Source of the DNA: Gonium pectorale
Taxonomy: Eukaryota > Chlorophyta > Chlorophyceae > Chlamydomonadales > Volvocaceae
NCBI GenBank assembly: GCA_001584585.1
Contig: LSYV01000003.1
Coordinates: forward strand, 1,140,252 to 1,204,251
Direction: 5' to 3'
DNA: 64,000 bases
Shown piece by piece: positions 47,396-59,545 of the stretch; position 1 is the stretch's first letter, and every line of letters begins with the position of its first letter. The position numbers and the translations under genes were made by a program. The notes below the pieces were generated by a model. That model searched no databases. It was not told the DNA's origin and saw only the letters and a list, made by a program, of their open reading frames with translations.

Positions 47396-48569
47396 ATGCG
47401 CGGCTTCAGCTTCATTGCCGGGGGCGGTTGGGGAGGTAGACCCGACTTCCACCGCCTCCGGCGGGACCGTCAGTCGGCTCGGTCCTCCGCGTCAGGAGCG
47501 GGCCCCAGTGGCAGGGCAAGCTACTTCGAGAAGGTCGCGGTGCGTGAGCGCCCCCCGTTGGCCCCGTGCACTGCGGCTGCTGCAACCAAGCCCCACGCGC
47601 TCCCTGCTGCAGGGATGGGAGGCGCCGCTGAAAGCAGCGGTCACATCCGGCGCCCTCTCCTCGGTTGGTGACTTGCTGGCGCAGACCCTCATCAGCCAGC
47701 AGGCCGTCCGCGAGGGCAAGGAGGCGCCTCCTTACGACCCTCTCCGCACGCTTCGGATGGGTGGCTATGGCTTCCTCTGGTACGGACCGTGCCAGTACTA
47801 CTGGTACAACCTCCTGGACTGGCTGATGCCCATCAAGACTACCACTAACTTCCTTTCAAAGGTGCGTCCAAGCTGCAGGGCGCGTCCGCCGGTCTGACTG
47901 TCAGGGGCTGTTGCAGTCAGTTCAGTTTCCTGTGTCAGGACTGACCGGCCCTGCTGAGGCTGTTACGTCAACACAGCTATGAAAACCCTCGACGGCCCAA
48001 CCTGTCATGCTGCCGGTGCCTCGCTGGCACAGGTTGCTGCCAACCAGCTCATCCTGGCGCCCATCACGCTCAGCAGCGTGTTTGGATACAACCTGGCGCT
48101 GACGGGAAGAGCAGATGCCATCCCAAACAAGCTGCGAGACGACCTGTGGCCCACCATGCAAAACGGTAGGGGCGCCCGCCGGCGTTCCATCTTCGTGTTG
48201 GCATCCGAACTGTTGCAGGACGGCAGCAAGACGTATTGCGGAGTGCTTGCTTGGTCATTGGCCGCCAGGGGTCAAACCGGCTCCACTCCTCCAGAGCTGA
48301 CCTTCCCAGGGATCTATTTGCACCAGGACTCGAGCTAAGTCATTGAGGGATTGTTACTCTTTGTCGTACTGCTCCCAGGCTGGAAGTTCTGGATCCCCGC
48401 CGCCAGCCTGAACTTCTACTGCGTACCGCTCAAGTACCAGGTGCTGTACATGTCTGCGTGCGGGGTCCTGTGGACGGCCTATCTTTCCTACACCAGCAAT
48501 GCGCCCACTCCTGCGCCCGCGCCAGTGGCTGTGCCAGCGAAACCATGCTGTAGCAGCAAGGGGAGGTAA
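47396..48569 (+). CDS. Mpv17/PMP22 family membrane protein
   Basis: Four exons in phase: 47396-47539, 47613-47861, 48033-48165 and 48379-48569, for 238 residues. The core follows the family: AVTSGALSSVGDLLAQ, then LRMGGYGFLWYGPCQYYWY, NQLILAPITLSSVFGY, and the signature WKFWIPAASLNFYCVPLKYQ near the C-terminus. Members are four-helix proteins of mitochondrial, peroxisomal or plastid membranes thought to form small-solute channels. The Gly/Arg-rich first exon looks like an organelle-targeting leader. The short intron 47540-47612 inside the leader is inferred to bring the ATG into frame. The C-terminal Ala/Pro/Lys tail with CCSSKGR is an extension. A TGTAA signal lies at 49318-49322. Confidence 0.85.
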
Positions 48570-50444
48570 CGTAGCTGGCCGTGCCGAGCAGCGCTGGGCC
48601 ATGTTGGGTAGGTTCTCTGCAAGAGCCACGGTTTCAGGAGATCGGATAACCTGCTTGGGTCGTATTGGATGTCCGCGTGCGAAGTGCTGATCGGTCTCCG
48701 CTGTTGCACGGGAATAGTATTTTGGAAAGCTTTCATGTGCACCGCTGTACGTAAATATGGGGGGGTCGGAAATAGGCTGTCCATCGAGTCTAGGGAGCGT
48801 GTCCAGCGGGTCACGGTGGGGTGATGAGTTGGAAAGGGGAGTTGGGAAGAAGGGGTTGGGCTGCTGGGACCATTTGGGTTGATAGTATGGCTGAGCGGAG
48901 TTGGGGTGATTAGATTGATGGGATGGCAAAGACGTTCTGGGGTGGGTGGATTTGTGAGACGGGGTCGGTATTCGCACTTACATTTGTACGCGAAGATGGA
49001 CGGCGCTTGAGGCATGATGGCATGCGCATTTCTCCCGTCTCTCCCTAAACTCTGAGGGGCATTTGCTGAGGAGTTTGCTGGTGTTGTGGCGCGCGTCCTG
49101 TCGGTCCCGGAGAGTGGCCGGGACGGCGAGGGCGCATGTATACCCGCGAAGCAGTGAGTGAATTGCATACATAGGCCTCTGGGAATTTTGCAGACTGGGG
49201 TGAACGGCCCGTCACTCACTATTTGAAGTGATGGGGCCTGAGCGCTGCCAGACGACTGCGGAGATAAAGGTATTGGAGGCCGTGACAACGGGGGTCGGCC
49301 ACGAAGCCCACCGCTGTTGTAATGCGCGCCCCGCTTAACCCATCACTGTATGATGCAGATGGTGGCGCGCGCAGTTAGCTCCTGACACGATTGTGTTTCG
49401 ACGCGGCTTGTCACAGTCCGCATGGCAAACAGCCAACTTGATTGCTTGTAAAGGCAAGGATCTTGCGCACGATTGCATGTAGAAATGATGTTGCAGGCTG
49501 CGTGGTATTTCGGAGATCAGCACGACGCGAAAATAGGTTATAGGCATATGCGCTTTCTCGATTCTTCAACTTCCTTCAGCACTGCTTGTGAGCGCTTCAT
49601 TGTCACTGATGGGCTGACGAATAAAAATTGCTCTTCCACAAAACAAAAGCTGCCTTCTGCCTCGTTGCTACTTGGCAACGTCACTTCATACCATAGGCTG
49701 CTACAAGTCCATTGATGCATTGAGCACGGCATCGGGGTGCCGGAAAAGCGCCAACCGTCACGAGAGCGACATGAAAGGTGCGCGCGTGTTGGCATGGAAC
49801 GGAAACCTGCCCGATTGTGGTTGTGGCTCCGGCCGCGGAGGCTGGGAGGCCAGCAAGAGCTCGCGGTTGGACCGCGGGTTGTGGACAGGGCATGGCACAT
49901 GGTTTTATGGACTAGCAGCGGGGCTCATGATGTGCATGCCGGAGACGTCACTTGCACATCATCGCATCCCTCGCCCCGCGACAGCCTCCGATCAGGGGAA
50001 GAGTGGAGGGACTTGTGCTGGGGCGGCAGCGTCTTCTTATGTGGGCTCCACCAAAACCGCCGCCGCGATAGACAAGGACAAGGAAGGCCCTACATCCTTG
50101 TCGCAGTCCGGGAGCCTGCCGCCCGTCGTCGTAGCGCATGTGAGCGGGTCCCCATGTGATTACCAGGTTTGCATGGGCCCGGGCCAGTTGGTGCCTGCCC
50201 CGTCGCCGCATCCGCATTGGATAGATAGAGATGCGCTGCCAGCGGCGAGGTATGCCACAGGGTTTGCGGTGATAGGGTTGTGGTCAGGTGTTGTAAAGAG
50301 GTTGACATAGTCGCTGGCTAGGGTTGGCTGTTCCTATGCTCCTTCTGCCCTGTGTGTCGAAGGGCAGCCTCCCTGCTGTGCCAGTGTGATATGAGTGCTG
50401 CGTGAAATGAGTTTAGGTACATCTCGTGGACCTCATGCCTGCAG
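48570..50444. other. Intergenic, includes a G-rich tract
   Basis: Holds the 3' UTR of the Mpv17 gene. Bases 48810-48965 are strongly G-biased on the plus strand, with several runs of three to four G. I searched it for the missing first exons of the downstream TLC gene and found none. Confidence 0.4.
49318..49322 (+). terminator. Polyadenylation signal TGTAA, probably of the Mpv17 gene
   Basis: First plus-strand TGTAA after the Mpv17-family stop, about 750 bases downstream, a normal 3' UTR length in these algae. Confidence 0.4.
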
Positions 50445-51523
50445 GACGTCTTCAACCTTGTGTGCATAGCGTGGCTCAACGCGACCAACCTCTACTATCT
50501 AATAACGGGCCGGCAGTTTCAGGTCTTCTACATCAGCTGCTTGCTGTACTTCATTGCAGATCTGGTGAGTACGGCAACAGGGTTTGGGCCGCATTTATGC
50601 GAGTGCCACAGGGGCTATGCACATTATGGGTAACCGAGTAACAGAATGCTGCGTAAATATGAACATGTGTGTCTACACCGGGAAGTTCCTGAGAGGGGCG
50701 TGCTGGAGAAGAGACCGCTGTGGCTTTCGCGCAACCTAAGTACCCCTTGCGCCAGGCTTTGGTCTGTCGCTTTGCACACCGCCACGTGATGCCTGCCTCC
50801 GCAGGTGTATGTGGGGGTCGTGCCGCGCTGCGTCAAGTCGCCGCTCGTCATCCTGGCGCATCACGTCATCACGGCGCTATACATGTTAATCCCGTACCAC
50901 TACCCGCAGTACGAGTGGTGCATGTCGTACTGCATGCTCGTGGAGGTGCGTCCCACAGCGGCTCTGGGTTGTTGTTGTCGCTGTCGGTGCATGTACAGCA
51001 ATGCTCCTTGACCTCTCCAGGTTAATACATGGCTCCTGATTGCCAAGCGCACTGTGCGGCTGCCATTCCTCGAGGCCCTCTTCTACGTGACTTGGGTGCT
51101 GCTCCGCAACATTTATTACCCGTGAGTCTGGAGGGTCTGGGAAAGGGACTTAACGGCACAAGGTTACTTATGTGTATGACACGGAAAGCGAGCAACTAGA
51201 GCATGCTTCCAACCTGGTTCGCCCTTCGTCGTTCGCCCTTTCTCGCAATAAACAAAAATGGCGTTGTCCCGTGAACTCAGGCCGTTGACGTTGCGTGCCA
51301 CCCCAGTTCCGGCGCCTCGCCGGTGCACTGACCCAGATCCTTGGACCCGTGCAGTTACTTGATCTGGGTCTTCTACCGGGAGTGGAAGCTGCAAACGCAG
51401 GTGAGCGGCAGCCCCTGGAACCCCATCCTCATCACGCCGGTCTTCCAGACGGCGTTGACAGGCCTCAACTTCTACTGGACGCTGCAACTGTTTACCAAGC
51501 CGAAGAAATACAAGCAGCTGTAA
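50445..51523 (+). CDS. TLC-domain (TRAM/LAG1/CLN8) membrane protein, 5' end not found
   Basis: Four exons in phase: 50445-50564, 50805-50945, 51021-51121 and 51355-51523 (stop). They encode about 176 residues of a multi-pass protein with the TLC pattern: YISCLLYFIADLVYV, then SPLVILAHHVITALYM, EWCMSYCMLVEVNTWLL and a last helix before a basic tail (KPKKYKQL). TLC proteins act in lipid or ceramide metabolism and membrane lipid sensing; this one most resembles the small TMEM136/TLCD type. The first exon begins at a splice acceptor, so the start and about two N-terminal helices must lie upstream, but no fitting exon was seen. Either a long intron hides them or the gene is truncated. Confidence 0.65.
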
Positions 51524-51956
51524 CGCTGTGCTTACGAATGGGACAGACGGCAGAGACACTGCACCGGGAATGTGGGTCGGGGGAGTCCGTGTTCGTACGT
51601 TGGCGGATGGAGCGGAGAGGTTGAGGCTAGTCCAGGACGGCAAGGGAGGAGATTCGGGCTCTTCGGAATTCGGATTGTGCCACTCGGGCACCTTCGGGGC
51701 AGTATGGAATTGCCGTACCACCGTGTGTGCGTACGGCGTGTCCCGTGCAGTCCAAGCCGGCTCTGGCTCTGGTACAGGCAATCCTGTATTGTCTTAGTGG
51801 CAATGTACTGCATTTGTTGATTAGAGTGCTGACTTGTTGAAAGCTCCCACATCAAGCTCGGGACCAATACTTATATACAGTGCTTATTTTGGACATGTGC
51901 TTGATTTTTGTGTTGGCTAGGCGCTTGCGTTTCGCGCTCTCACAGTGGTCAGCGCC

Positions 51957-54900
51957 ATGAGCTCCGCGCCACGGCCCGGAAACACGAGCCCATTGGATGG
52001 CGACAATAGGTGGGTGACCGGGTCTGCGAGTGACAGCATTGAAGGCCAGCATGTACTGGTCGGTTCCGGTGCGGTTTACCGGGCGATTTGACGCCCTTGC
52101 CCAGGGGTTTGCACCAGCGAAAGCATGTAATACGTATCCAATTGCAGGGACGCGGCAATCGAGGAGCGAATTGAAGTAGCAGCCCGCCTTAACGCGCAGC
52201 TTTACGGGGACCTAGAGCGCTACATTGCTCTGCTAGATAGGACAGAGCAGGAGCGGGACGCATGGGCCGCACACGCCAGAGGCCTGGCGCAGAAGCTTGT
52301 GCAGGCGCGCAAGCAGTGCGCCCGGCTGGGGCAGCTGCTCGCAGCGACCGGCCACGCTCCCCCGCCGTCGGCAGACGCCGATGAGGCGAATGCGGAGGAG
52401 GACGCGCGTCAGCTCGCCGAGCTGCTGCAGCAGCAGCACACCGCGGCCGGCACTGCGCTCGAGGGGGCGGGTGCGGATGGAGCGCCGGCGCGCACGCAAC
52501 AGCAGCAGCAGCGAGCGCAGGGCGCAGCGCTGTATCCTGCGTCCGTCCTCTCGGCGACAGCGGAGACCCGGACCGCGCTCGCAGCCCAGCCGCTGCCCCA
52601 GCCCAGCGATGCGGCAGAGCAGGAGAAGCCTCCGCCAGTGCCCATTAACCCGACGCCCAACCAGCAGCGTGTGCTCGAGTCCCTGGTGCAGCGGGGCCGG
52701 GCGATGGGGTGGCTCATACAGCAGAGCGAGGTGCGCTGGGTTCTCACGGTCACGCGGGAACAATGGAGGGCCCCGTCGGTGAGGCGCAGGCAGCATTATG
52801 GAATGGCATTGCGGCAGGAGGACCCATAGGTTTGTGTAAGGTGGAACTCTGGCGCTGACCGGCCGCTGCCAGCAGCTTCGCTACGTGTCAGGAGGCTGCT
52901 CTCCGGGCTTAACGCTGCGTCCATTCAAGCTGAGACGTTGGTGCCATTGGATAGTTTTCAACGGACGGGTAGCAATGCTAACCCTCGGGGTTCGTTGTGC
53001 AGGTCACCATCGGGCGAGTGCTGGGTGAGGGCGAGTTCGGCACCACCTACCTGGGAAGCTGGCGGCATGCCGCTGTGGCCGTCAAGATCGTACGGCTGAA
53101 CCACGCGGCGGAGCTGACGTCGTTTCTGCGCGAGGTGCGGCCGTGGCGGGATTTGAGGGCACTGGAAGGCATTCACGAGGCCGATAGCTGGGGCTATGTC
53201 TCAGGAGCATATGGGATATGGCAGGGGCTTGGGGCTAGGGTGCAACGGCACTGCTCACTATGTATTACATTGGGGTTCACCAACATGTCACGCCGCCAAA
53301 AGCACCGGGGCTCGAGGAGGAGGGGCTTACAAACATCTGTGTCGATTGGGTAGTGTACCTCGCCCCTGCAGCCATGATGTTCATGTGACCAATTTGTGTG
53401 TCCTGGCGCGGAATGCCCCACTTTGCTGGTGCCACAGTGCGGTGGGAATTCCCCTGCCCTCACCCTACGGCGCAGGTGGAGAGCATGTCGTACATTCGGC
53501 ACCCAAACGTGGTGCCCTTCCTGGGGGCCTGCCTGGCTACACCCAATCAGCTGTCGCTGGTGTCGGAGTTCATGACGGTGCGCGTGCGGGGCTGCCGCAA
53601 CACTAGAAACGTGACGGAGCGGTGCAGGGGTTGCACTTGGTGGGTTGCTGTCTAGTGGCCTGTTGGGATGTTGCATGGGCGAGATCACTATGTAGCGTTC
53701 CTTCTTGGAGCTCGAGCTGTGCGGTGGCTCCATAACCCATCCCGTTGCAGGGCGGCACCTTGGCGGACTGGATCCATCCCAACGGGATGCCCGCGCCCGG
53801 CACCCAGAGCAGCGGGACGTCCAAGCCGCTGCTGGAGCGGCTCACAATGGCGCACCAGGTGCATTTGTGGGCCGTTCGTGTGGGCGGCGCTCGCACCTTG
53901 CACTGCATGCACACCCTTCCCAAACGGTTTTTATGTGCTTCGCTCGCTCGTTCCCTTGCGAGCCCTCAACCCGTAGCAATGAGGCCCCGCAAACGTTGTG
54001 GGGCTTGTGCCAGCACGTTCTGCTCCTGGCTGTCGCCCATCCATACGGGCAGCCTTTATGTGCGCCTTGCGAGGCCGGCCTTCGAATGAAGCTTGAGCGC
54101 CGCGCCCTGCTTGGTGGCCGCCCTCACCCCAGGTGGCTCTGGGCATGTGCGCCCTGGAAGCCTGCCGGCCGGCCGTGCTGCACCGGGACCTCAAGCCCGC
54201 CAACGTGTACCTGGACACGCGAGGCGTGGCGCGGATCGGCGACTTCGGCCTCAGCCGCCGGCTGCTGGACGAGGCGCGGTCGTCGTTGACGGGCGAGACG
54301 GGCACCTACCTGTACATGGCGCCGGAGGTGATGCGGTGAGGCTTGAGCGCTGCGGGAGTAACGGACGACGGCGATGATGAGCGCTGGGCGACAGCGCGTA
54401 CTCAGTGCCTCAAGCCAAACGAGGGAGCTTATCCTAGTTATTTAATTAGCTTCTTGTGACAAGGGCGGCCACGTGCTCGGTGCAGCTTTACCACCTGTTC
54501 ATAGAAAATAGAAGAGGGGTTGGATGACCTTATGACCCAACCCTTCGCCGACGGACAAGCAAGCACACCGCGTTCCATGCGAGCGCGATGTATTTGACCG
54601 GACAGATTTCCAAGCCTGCTGGCCCAAACACAGGAGCCTACGGGGAGGGAGTCTGGGGGCTGGGCGGGTGGGGTATGGATGGAAGGGGCCAGCGGATTCG
54701 GCAGAGCTGGAGAAGGGAGTAGACGATGTGACCGGACGCATGGTTCTTCCGTCTTGGAGAAGAGCATGCATGGGATCTTATGCATGATGGCGCCAGGCTA
54801 GTCGCCATGCAGGCTGCATACTACCGCTGTTCTAGCCATTCGGCACGTACCTGACTTGCTGTTGTTGTGTCGTGTGCGGCAACTCCGGCGCAGGCATGAG

Positions 54901-55994
54901 GTCTACGACATCAAAGCCGATGTTTGGAGCTGGGGCGTGGTGCTTTCTGAATGCATTACTTGCGCGATGCCGTACGGCCACACGTACATGACGCCAGTCC
55001 AGGTAACCGTCAACCTGTGATACCGTAGGAAAATCGCTCTTCAGCCCAGCTCAGTGCGCTGATTTCGCTTGCAGCTGTCAGGGGACCAGTGACAAGGACC
55101 CTTGTAGTTCACCGGGCTTGTGTCCCGTCGTACTTTCGCATGCTGCCGCGGCACCGCATACGACCCAAGCGTGACCATGCTTGAAAAGGGTATTCAATAC
55201 TGAAGCCGCGCGTATCATGACGCAGCCGTGCTGTCGTTTGCTGCCCCGTCGCCACCAGGTGGCTATGGCAGTGGCTGAGGAGCAGCTGTCGCCCGTGGTA
55301 CCGGGCAGCATACACGAGGAGGTGCAGGTACGCAAAGACCGCTTGATCGCCTTCGATTTTCTTCAGCCCTTTTATGAGGACTGCTTTTGGGAATATGAGG
55401 AGGTGCTCAGGTGTTGAAGCGTGCGGAAGTGGCGGTGTCTCTCCCCGCGATCGAGCATTGGCATTTTACGGCATCCTCCCCAACCCGCGTCTCCCTGCTC
55501 GGCGCTCGGCAGCTGGTGCTTCGCCTGGCCTGCCAGTTCGACCCCGAGATGCGCCCCGACTTTGCCAGCCTGGCGGACATGCTGGGGTCTGCCATCCGGC
55601 ACATGGAGGAGCAGCAGGTAATCTGTGGAGTGGTAAGGGGGGGATGATTAGGACTGGATTGACAGCGCAGTCTAAGCGGGCTTCCCAGCCAGGTTGTGAT
55701 ACTGCCATACTCACGTTGCGGTGACTATACACGAGTGGCCTTCCACTGCCAATTCTTGCATTCTTCGCCGTTGAGTCTCTGCTTGACATGATATGTCGCG
55801 CATAACCATCACAGGCTCCCAGGCCAACGCTGCTGGGCTCCATCCAATCGAGCCTGCTCGGCGGCTGGAGCTTCGCCTGGGGCTCGGGGACGAACTACCC
55901 CGGCCGCACACAGCGGAAGGAGCATGTGCACAAGCGGCAAGGCCAAGCGCGGCTCCCGGGATCTGCGCAGCTGCAGCGGCAGCAGTTACTGTAG
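51957..55994 (+). CDS. Tyrosine-kinase-like (Raf/MAP3K-type) protein kinase
   Basis: Ten exons in phase: 51957-52009, 52148-52730, 53003-53134, 53476-53577, 53751-53858, 54133-54335, 54894-55002, 55259-55327, 55513-55617 and 55815-55994, for 547 residues. The N-terminal 200 residues contain a coiled coil (ERIEVAARLNAQLYGDLERY) and Gln-rich low complexity. The kinase domain is complete: GEGEFGTTY, the ATP lysine in AVAVKIV (about K240), HPNVVPFLGAC, HRDLKPAN with D345, DFG at 363-365, MAPEV, and the ADVWSWGV helix. The RHPNVVPFLGAC pattern is typical of TKL kinases in plants and algae. The C-terminal exon adds GGWSFAWGSGTNYPG and a basic tail. It probably acts in cytosolic stress or developmental signalling; the pathway cannot be read. 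A TGTAA signal follows at 56233-56237. Confidence 0.85.
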
Positions 55995-57880
55995 CAGCGG
56001 AAGTCGTAGTAGGGCGGGTTGGCATCCCTGCACAGTCCTGGTGCGATATCGTAGCTCCAGGCCGGCCGTTGTGCTCTGTCCTCGGCAGCCCAGCACGCCA
56101 GCGCCGTACAACGATTCCAGTGAGAGGCAGAGTTGATGTGCCTTGGCAGCCGGGCTCCGGGGCGTGTACAAGTAGTACAACAATAGCGGTTCCTTGTGTT
56201 GCGATTGACGGGCGCCCTCGTGTGCAGTTGGCTGTAAGGACGGGTGTTCGCGCACGCTAAGAGGAGGCTTTAGGATACAAATCCTCTGGCTTCATTGGAG
56301 GAATGCAATGGCGCGCTCTCACGCCACGTAGAGTCATTACAGCTTCATGGCATGGGCGGGGCCGTGACGTAAGATGGGTGTGTGAGGCCTGTTCCAGGCG
56401 CTGCCGGCATGCATGCCAGCCGGGGACATAACGGAATTGTATCAAGCATTGGGCAAATCACTGTTTCATGGCACCAAATGGCACCTGTATAAACCCGGAC
56501 TCACGTACGTTATCTGGCTTGAAGTGCCATCAGGCCATCAGGGTATGCTGCCTGCATGATTACTTCCGGGTATGAATCAATATGATCGAAGCGGCTCGGC
56601 CGGGTGCAATTTTGATCGCTGGTCGGTTGTATGCAACTATTCTGGTTCCTGGTCGGTGCAAATGGAGTGGATGGACCTGAACGGGCGCTCTGCTCCTGAT
56701 TACACACTTAGACCTCTTAGACAGGGCACAGTACAAGTCGGATGGCGCCGAGTGTGCCTCCTGTGCGCTCGGAACGTGTACGCATCCGTACGCACGAGCT
56801 CCACATGCGACTCGGCCCCTGCGTATTTCTGGCGGCCGACGCTTGTAGTGTGGACGCAGCAGCAGTAGCTATTCGGAATCGTGAGCCACCAGTGCCAGAT
56901 GCTCGCCGGGCCCCGAAACGCAGTCCCCTCTGCTCCGCCTCTAGCCCGTTGCGATGGGATGAAGGCTGTGCAAGGCCTTCATATGATGGTGCGACTGCAT
57001 CTCGAGATGGCTCGTGAGGGCGATGCACACGCCGTTGCCGAGCAAGGGCAGCATCATGCTTCTCAGCAAGATGGGTGCACCGCTCCAGAAGACAATGGCG
57101 AACAGCCCCTGACCCATGGGCCTCACACGACACGTAGCCTAGAAGATGCAGCTGTTACACCAGGACGTACATAAGCGCTGCTGTGCAAGTTGCAGTGCAA
57201 ATGTTGCATAACGTATTTCAAGCCAACTATCAAATGTTGCTCAGCGCTTCAAACATGTATACAAATATCTTCATCCCTCTGCCCATGGCCTGTGGGAGGG
57301 ACAGCCACAGAATGCCTTGCCGAAACGACCGAAACAACAGAATCCAAGTTCTTTGATTTCGAATCCGACGCCTACGCCTACGCGAGCTTGAACCTATCGT
57401 TGAGTTCCAGGTTGGTCTGGTAATCTGGCGTGTGCAGTGTGATGCAGACACACAAAGAAGGCTAACCGACCTAGCCCACCCCATCAACGTCACACCCGCA
57501 TCACACGCAAACCCATGCGTGAGCGGCACGGAAGACATAAAATTCCCTCAGCTCACCACAAAACGCTTCCCAGGTTATGCAGCCCAGGAGCAATTGCCGA
57601 ACGGCACAAAACTGCAGGGAAAGCACTTGCTCCTGACGGGTTGACAAGCTCAAATCAGACGCCTGCAAGCTCGCAGCCCAGGCCACTGTAGATCAGGCAG
57701 TGATATAGCTTCTATATTGCTTCCCGGTACATGGTAAACCTCGAGCACAAGGCTCGCCTCCACCCGACCCATCACCACCGCCACATGTACCACTAACTTC
57801 TTATCCCGCGTCACCTCCAACACCTTCATCCCAAGCAATGCTGTTCTGCAACTTGCATTCCCAATCACCAGCCATTAAAA
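55995..57880. other. Intergenic, convergent 3' ends
   Basis: Separates the plus-strand kinase from the minus-strand lumen-type gene, so both 3' UTRs lie here. Several 70-140 codon frames exist on both strands at about 56570-57175 without motifs or splice support; I call none. Confidence 0.4.
56233..56237 (+). terminator. Polyadenylation signal TGTAA of the TKL kinase
   Basis: TGTAA about 240 bases after the kinase stop codon at 55992-55994. Confidence 0.55.
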
Positions 57881-59126
57881 TTAGCGCAAGAGCATCACCA
57901 AGTCAGCGGCCTCCGCGTCCACAATTGGCGCGGACGCGCCGCTCGGCTCAGCGGCCTCCGCCGCGCCCGTGCCCTCAGCCGCCTTGGCAGTCGTCACCTC
58001 CAGGACCCTGTTGGCGCGCTCCAGGATCTCGGGAGGCACCGTTGCCAGCAGGCGGTCGAACGCTGTGTAGATGTCCTGCACCTTGGCGTCCAGCTCAGCG
58101 GGATCGACGGCCGTCCTTTCCCGCAGCGCGTCCAGCAGGAGTTGGTCGTACGCCTCCAGCGACTTGAAGAAGCCAGTGACGAGGGGGCCCACCTCGGTAG
58201 TCCGCCCGTCGCGCGCAGCATACTCTCCGATCGCCCGAATGTTGTCCCGCAAGCCGCTGCAGGTAGCGCGACGAGAACAAGAAGGGGGGAAAGCAATAGG
58301 CGTGTGGCTCAGGCAGACGGAGGCCGTGCTGCTTCCCATGGCGACCAACAACAGCTGGACAACTTTGCGGACGTTGGTGCGAGTCACCTGGAAAGCACAA
58401 GTCAAGGCATGCACCGCGCACGGAAGAGGAAGTGGTGCCGAAGGCCGAAAGCCATGACCTTTCGTCCAGGCCACGCACCGACACGGACGATGGTCTATGA
58501 AGCGCAGCTGAGAGCTCCAAGGACTGAAGCGTCAAAGCCCAACGCACATTACAAATCAATGCAACCCAATGGCCGCAGAGAAACACCGAATGTGGCAGTC
58601 GTGCCACAACCCCTGACACCCATGGGCTTAGCCGCTTACTTGTATGGCCCTTGCCGCAGGAGCTCGCGAGCTGCGCCCACGTCCTTTGCAGCCAAGGCCT
58701 TGGCCTGAGAGAGCAGCGCACGCGCCTCCAGCACCAACGGCACGTACGTTTCAAGGCTGAGGGTAGGTGGCGGGCGACAAGGTGTCGACATCGTCAAACT
58801 TTTCAATTGCATAAATGTTGCAGCATGGATTGCGTCCCGGAGCGCAAAGCCGGCGCGACTCACGGGTCGAGGGTTTTCCGGCGGATGTAGCGGTCGAGGC
58901 CACGCGCGTGTGAGGGACCGGATCCGGCAAGCTGGGCGAGGTGCGATATTACCAGGGAGCTGGAAAGCATGAGCGCGTCCCGTCGATCCAGGGACGCAAA
59001 GTGGCCGGGTCGAGTAGCCGCACAAGCCGGTGGCAGCGGCCCGGCTTGCCCAACGGCCGACGAGCCATTGGAAGTGCGCTGGAAAGGTGCTCGAGCCGTG
59101 CAGGGACGCAGCAGCTGGGTAGCCAT
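57881..59126 (-). CDS. Predicted thylakoid-lumen protein, helical domain
   Basis: Three minus-strand exons in phase: 59126-58864, 58756-58640 and 58256-57881, for 251 residues. The N-terminus looks like a bipartite plastid signal: a basic, Ser/Ala-rich stroma-targeting part, then RRDALMLSSSLVISHLAQLAG, a twin-arginine followed by a hydrophobic core and a small-residue cleavage zone. The mature part is an all-helical bundle starting with DPLETYVPLVLEARALL, then RELLRQG, LRDNIRAIGEY, and FFKSLEAYDQLLLDALRER. The layout resembles PsbQ-like lumen proteins of photosystem supercomplexes, but I cannot name the family member. Lumen location is inferred from the signal. The short Ala/Glu tail is low complexity. 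Confidence 0.65.
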
Positions 59127-59545
59127 TTTAGGGGCTTGTGGTGACGGGAGGCTCGAGAGCTAAAGCAGCACCAATTGGGTACTGTATGTGCGCCTATCTA
59201 CAAGTTTTTTATAATTGTATCGCAGCGTCCACAAAGATCTAGGCGACCCCGAAGAACAAGCCGTCGCCGCAACGAACGTTCCAAGCCAATCGCCGCTACT
59301 AGCAGTAAGCTCTGATAAGCCCACTCTCGCCACTGAACTCAATTTGTTCAACGCGAATGAACATTGCTGAGCTTGCAGCTTGCAACCGTACCTGGTTTCG
59401 TAGCACTCGGAATTTCACCGGCCGCTGCACGGACATGCATATTGGGGGAGTTTCGCGGTATGATTTTGACAGAATCCAGTATAACCAGTATGTAAATAAG
59501 ACTAGCACAAACTATGCCCATCTTTCGGCTTTGCTGAACGGAGGT
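59127..59545. other. Divergent promoter region
   Basis: Between the divergently transcribed lumen-type gene and the HEATR5-like gene, so probably a shared promoter region. An upstream in-frame ATG at 59357 could extend the HEATR5-like protein by 63 residues that do not look conserved. Confidence 0.45.

Noticed and set aside
48488..49288. A 266-codon minus-strand frame behind the Mpv17 gene
   Set aside because: It overlaps the last Mpv17 exon in antisense and is Pro/Ser/His low complexity produced by the G-rich tract.
49672..50310. A 212-codon plus-strand frame as first exon of the TLC gene
   Set aside because: It has no hydrophobic helices, ends at a stop and has no suitable donor to the acceptor at 50443-50444.
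58330..58395. An extra exon in the lumen-type gene (VTRTNVRKVVQLLLVAMG)
   Set aside because: It is flanked by a good acceptor, but joining it to exon 2 in phase 2 creates an immediate stop; direct joining of exons 2 and 3 keeps frame and family pattern.
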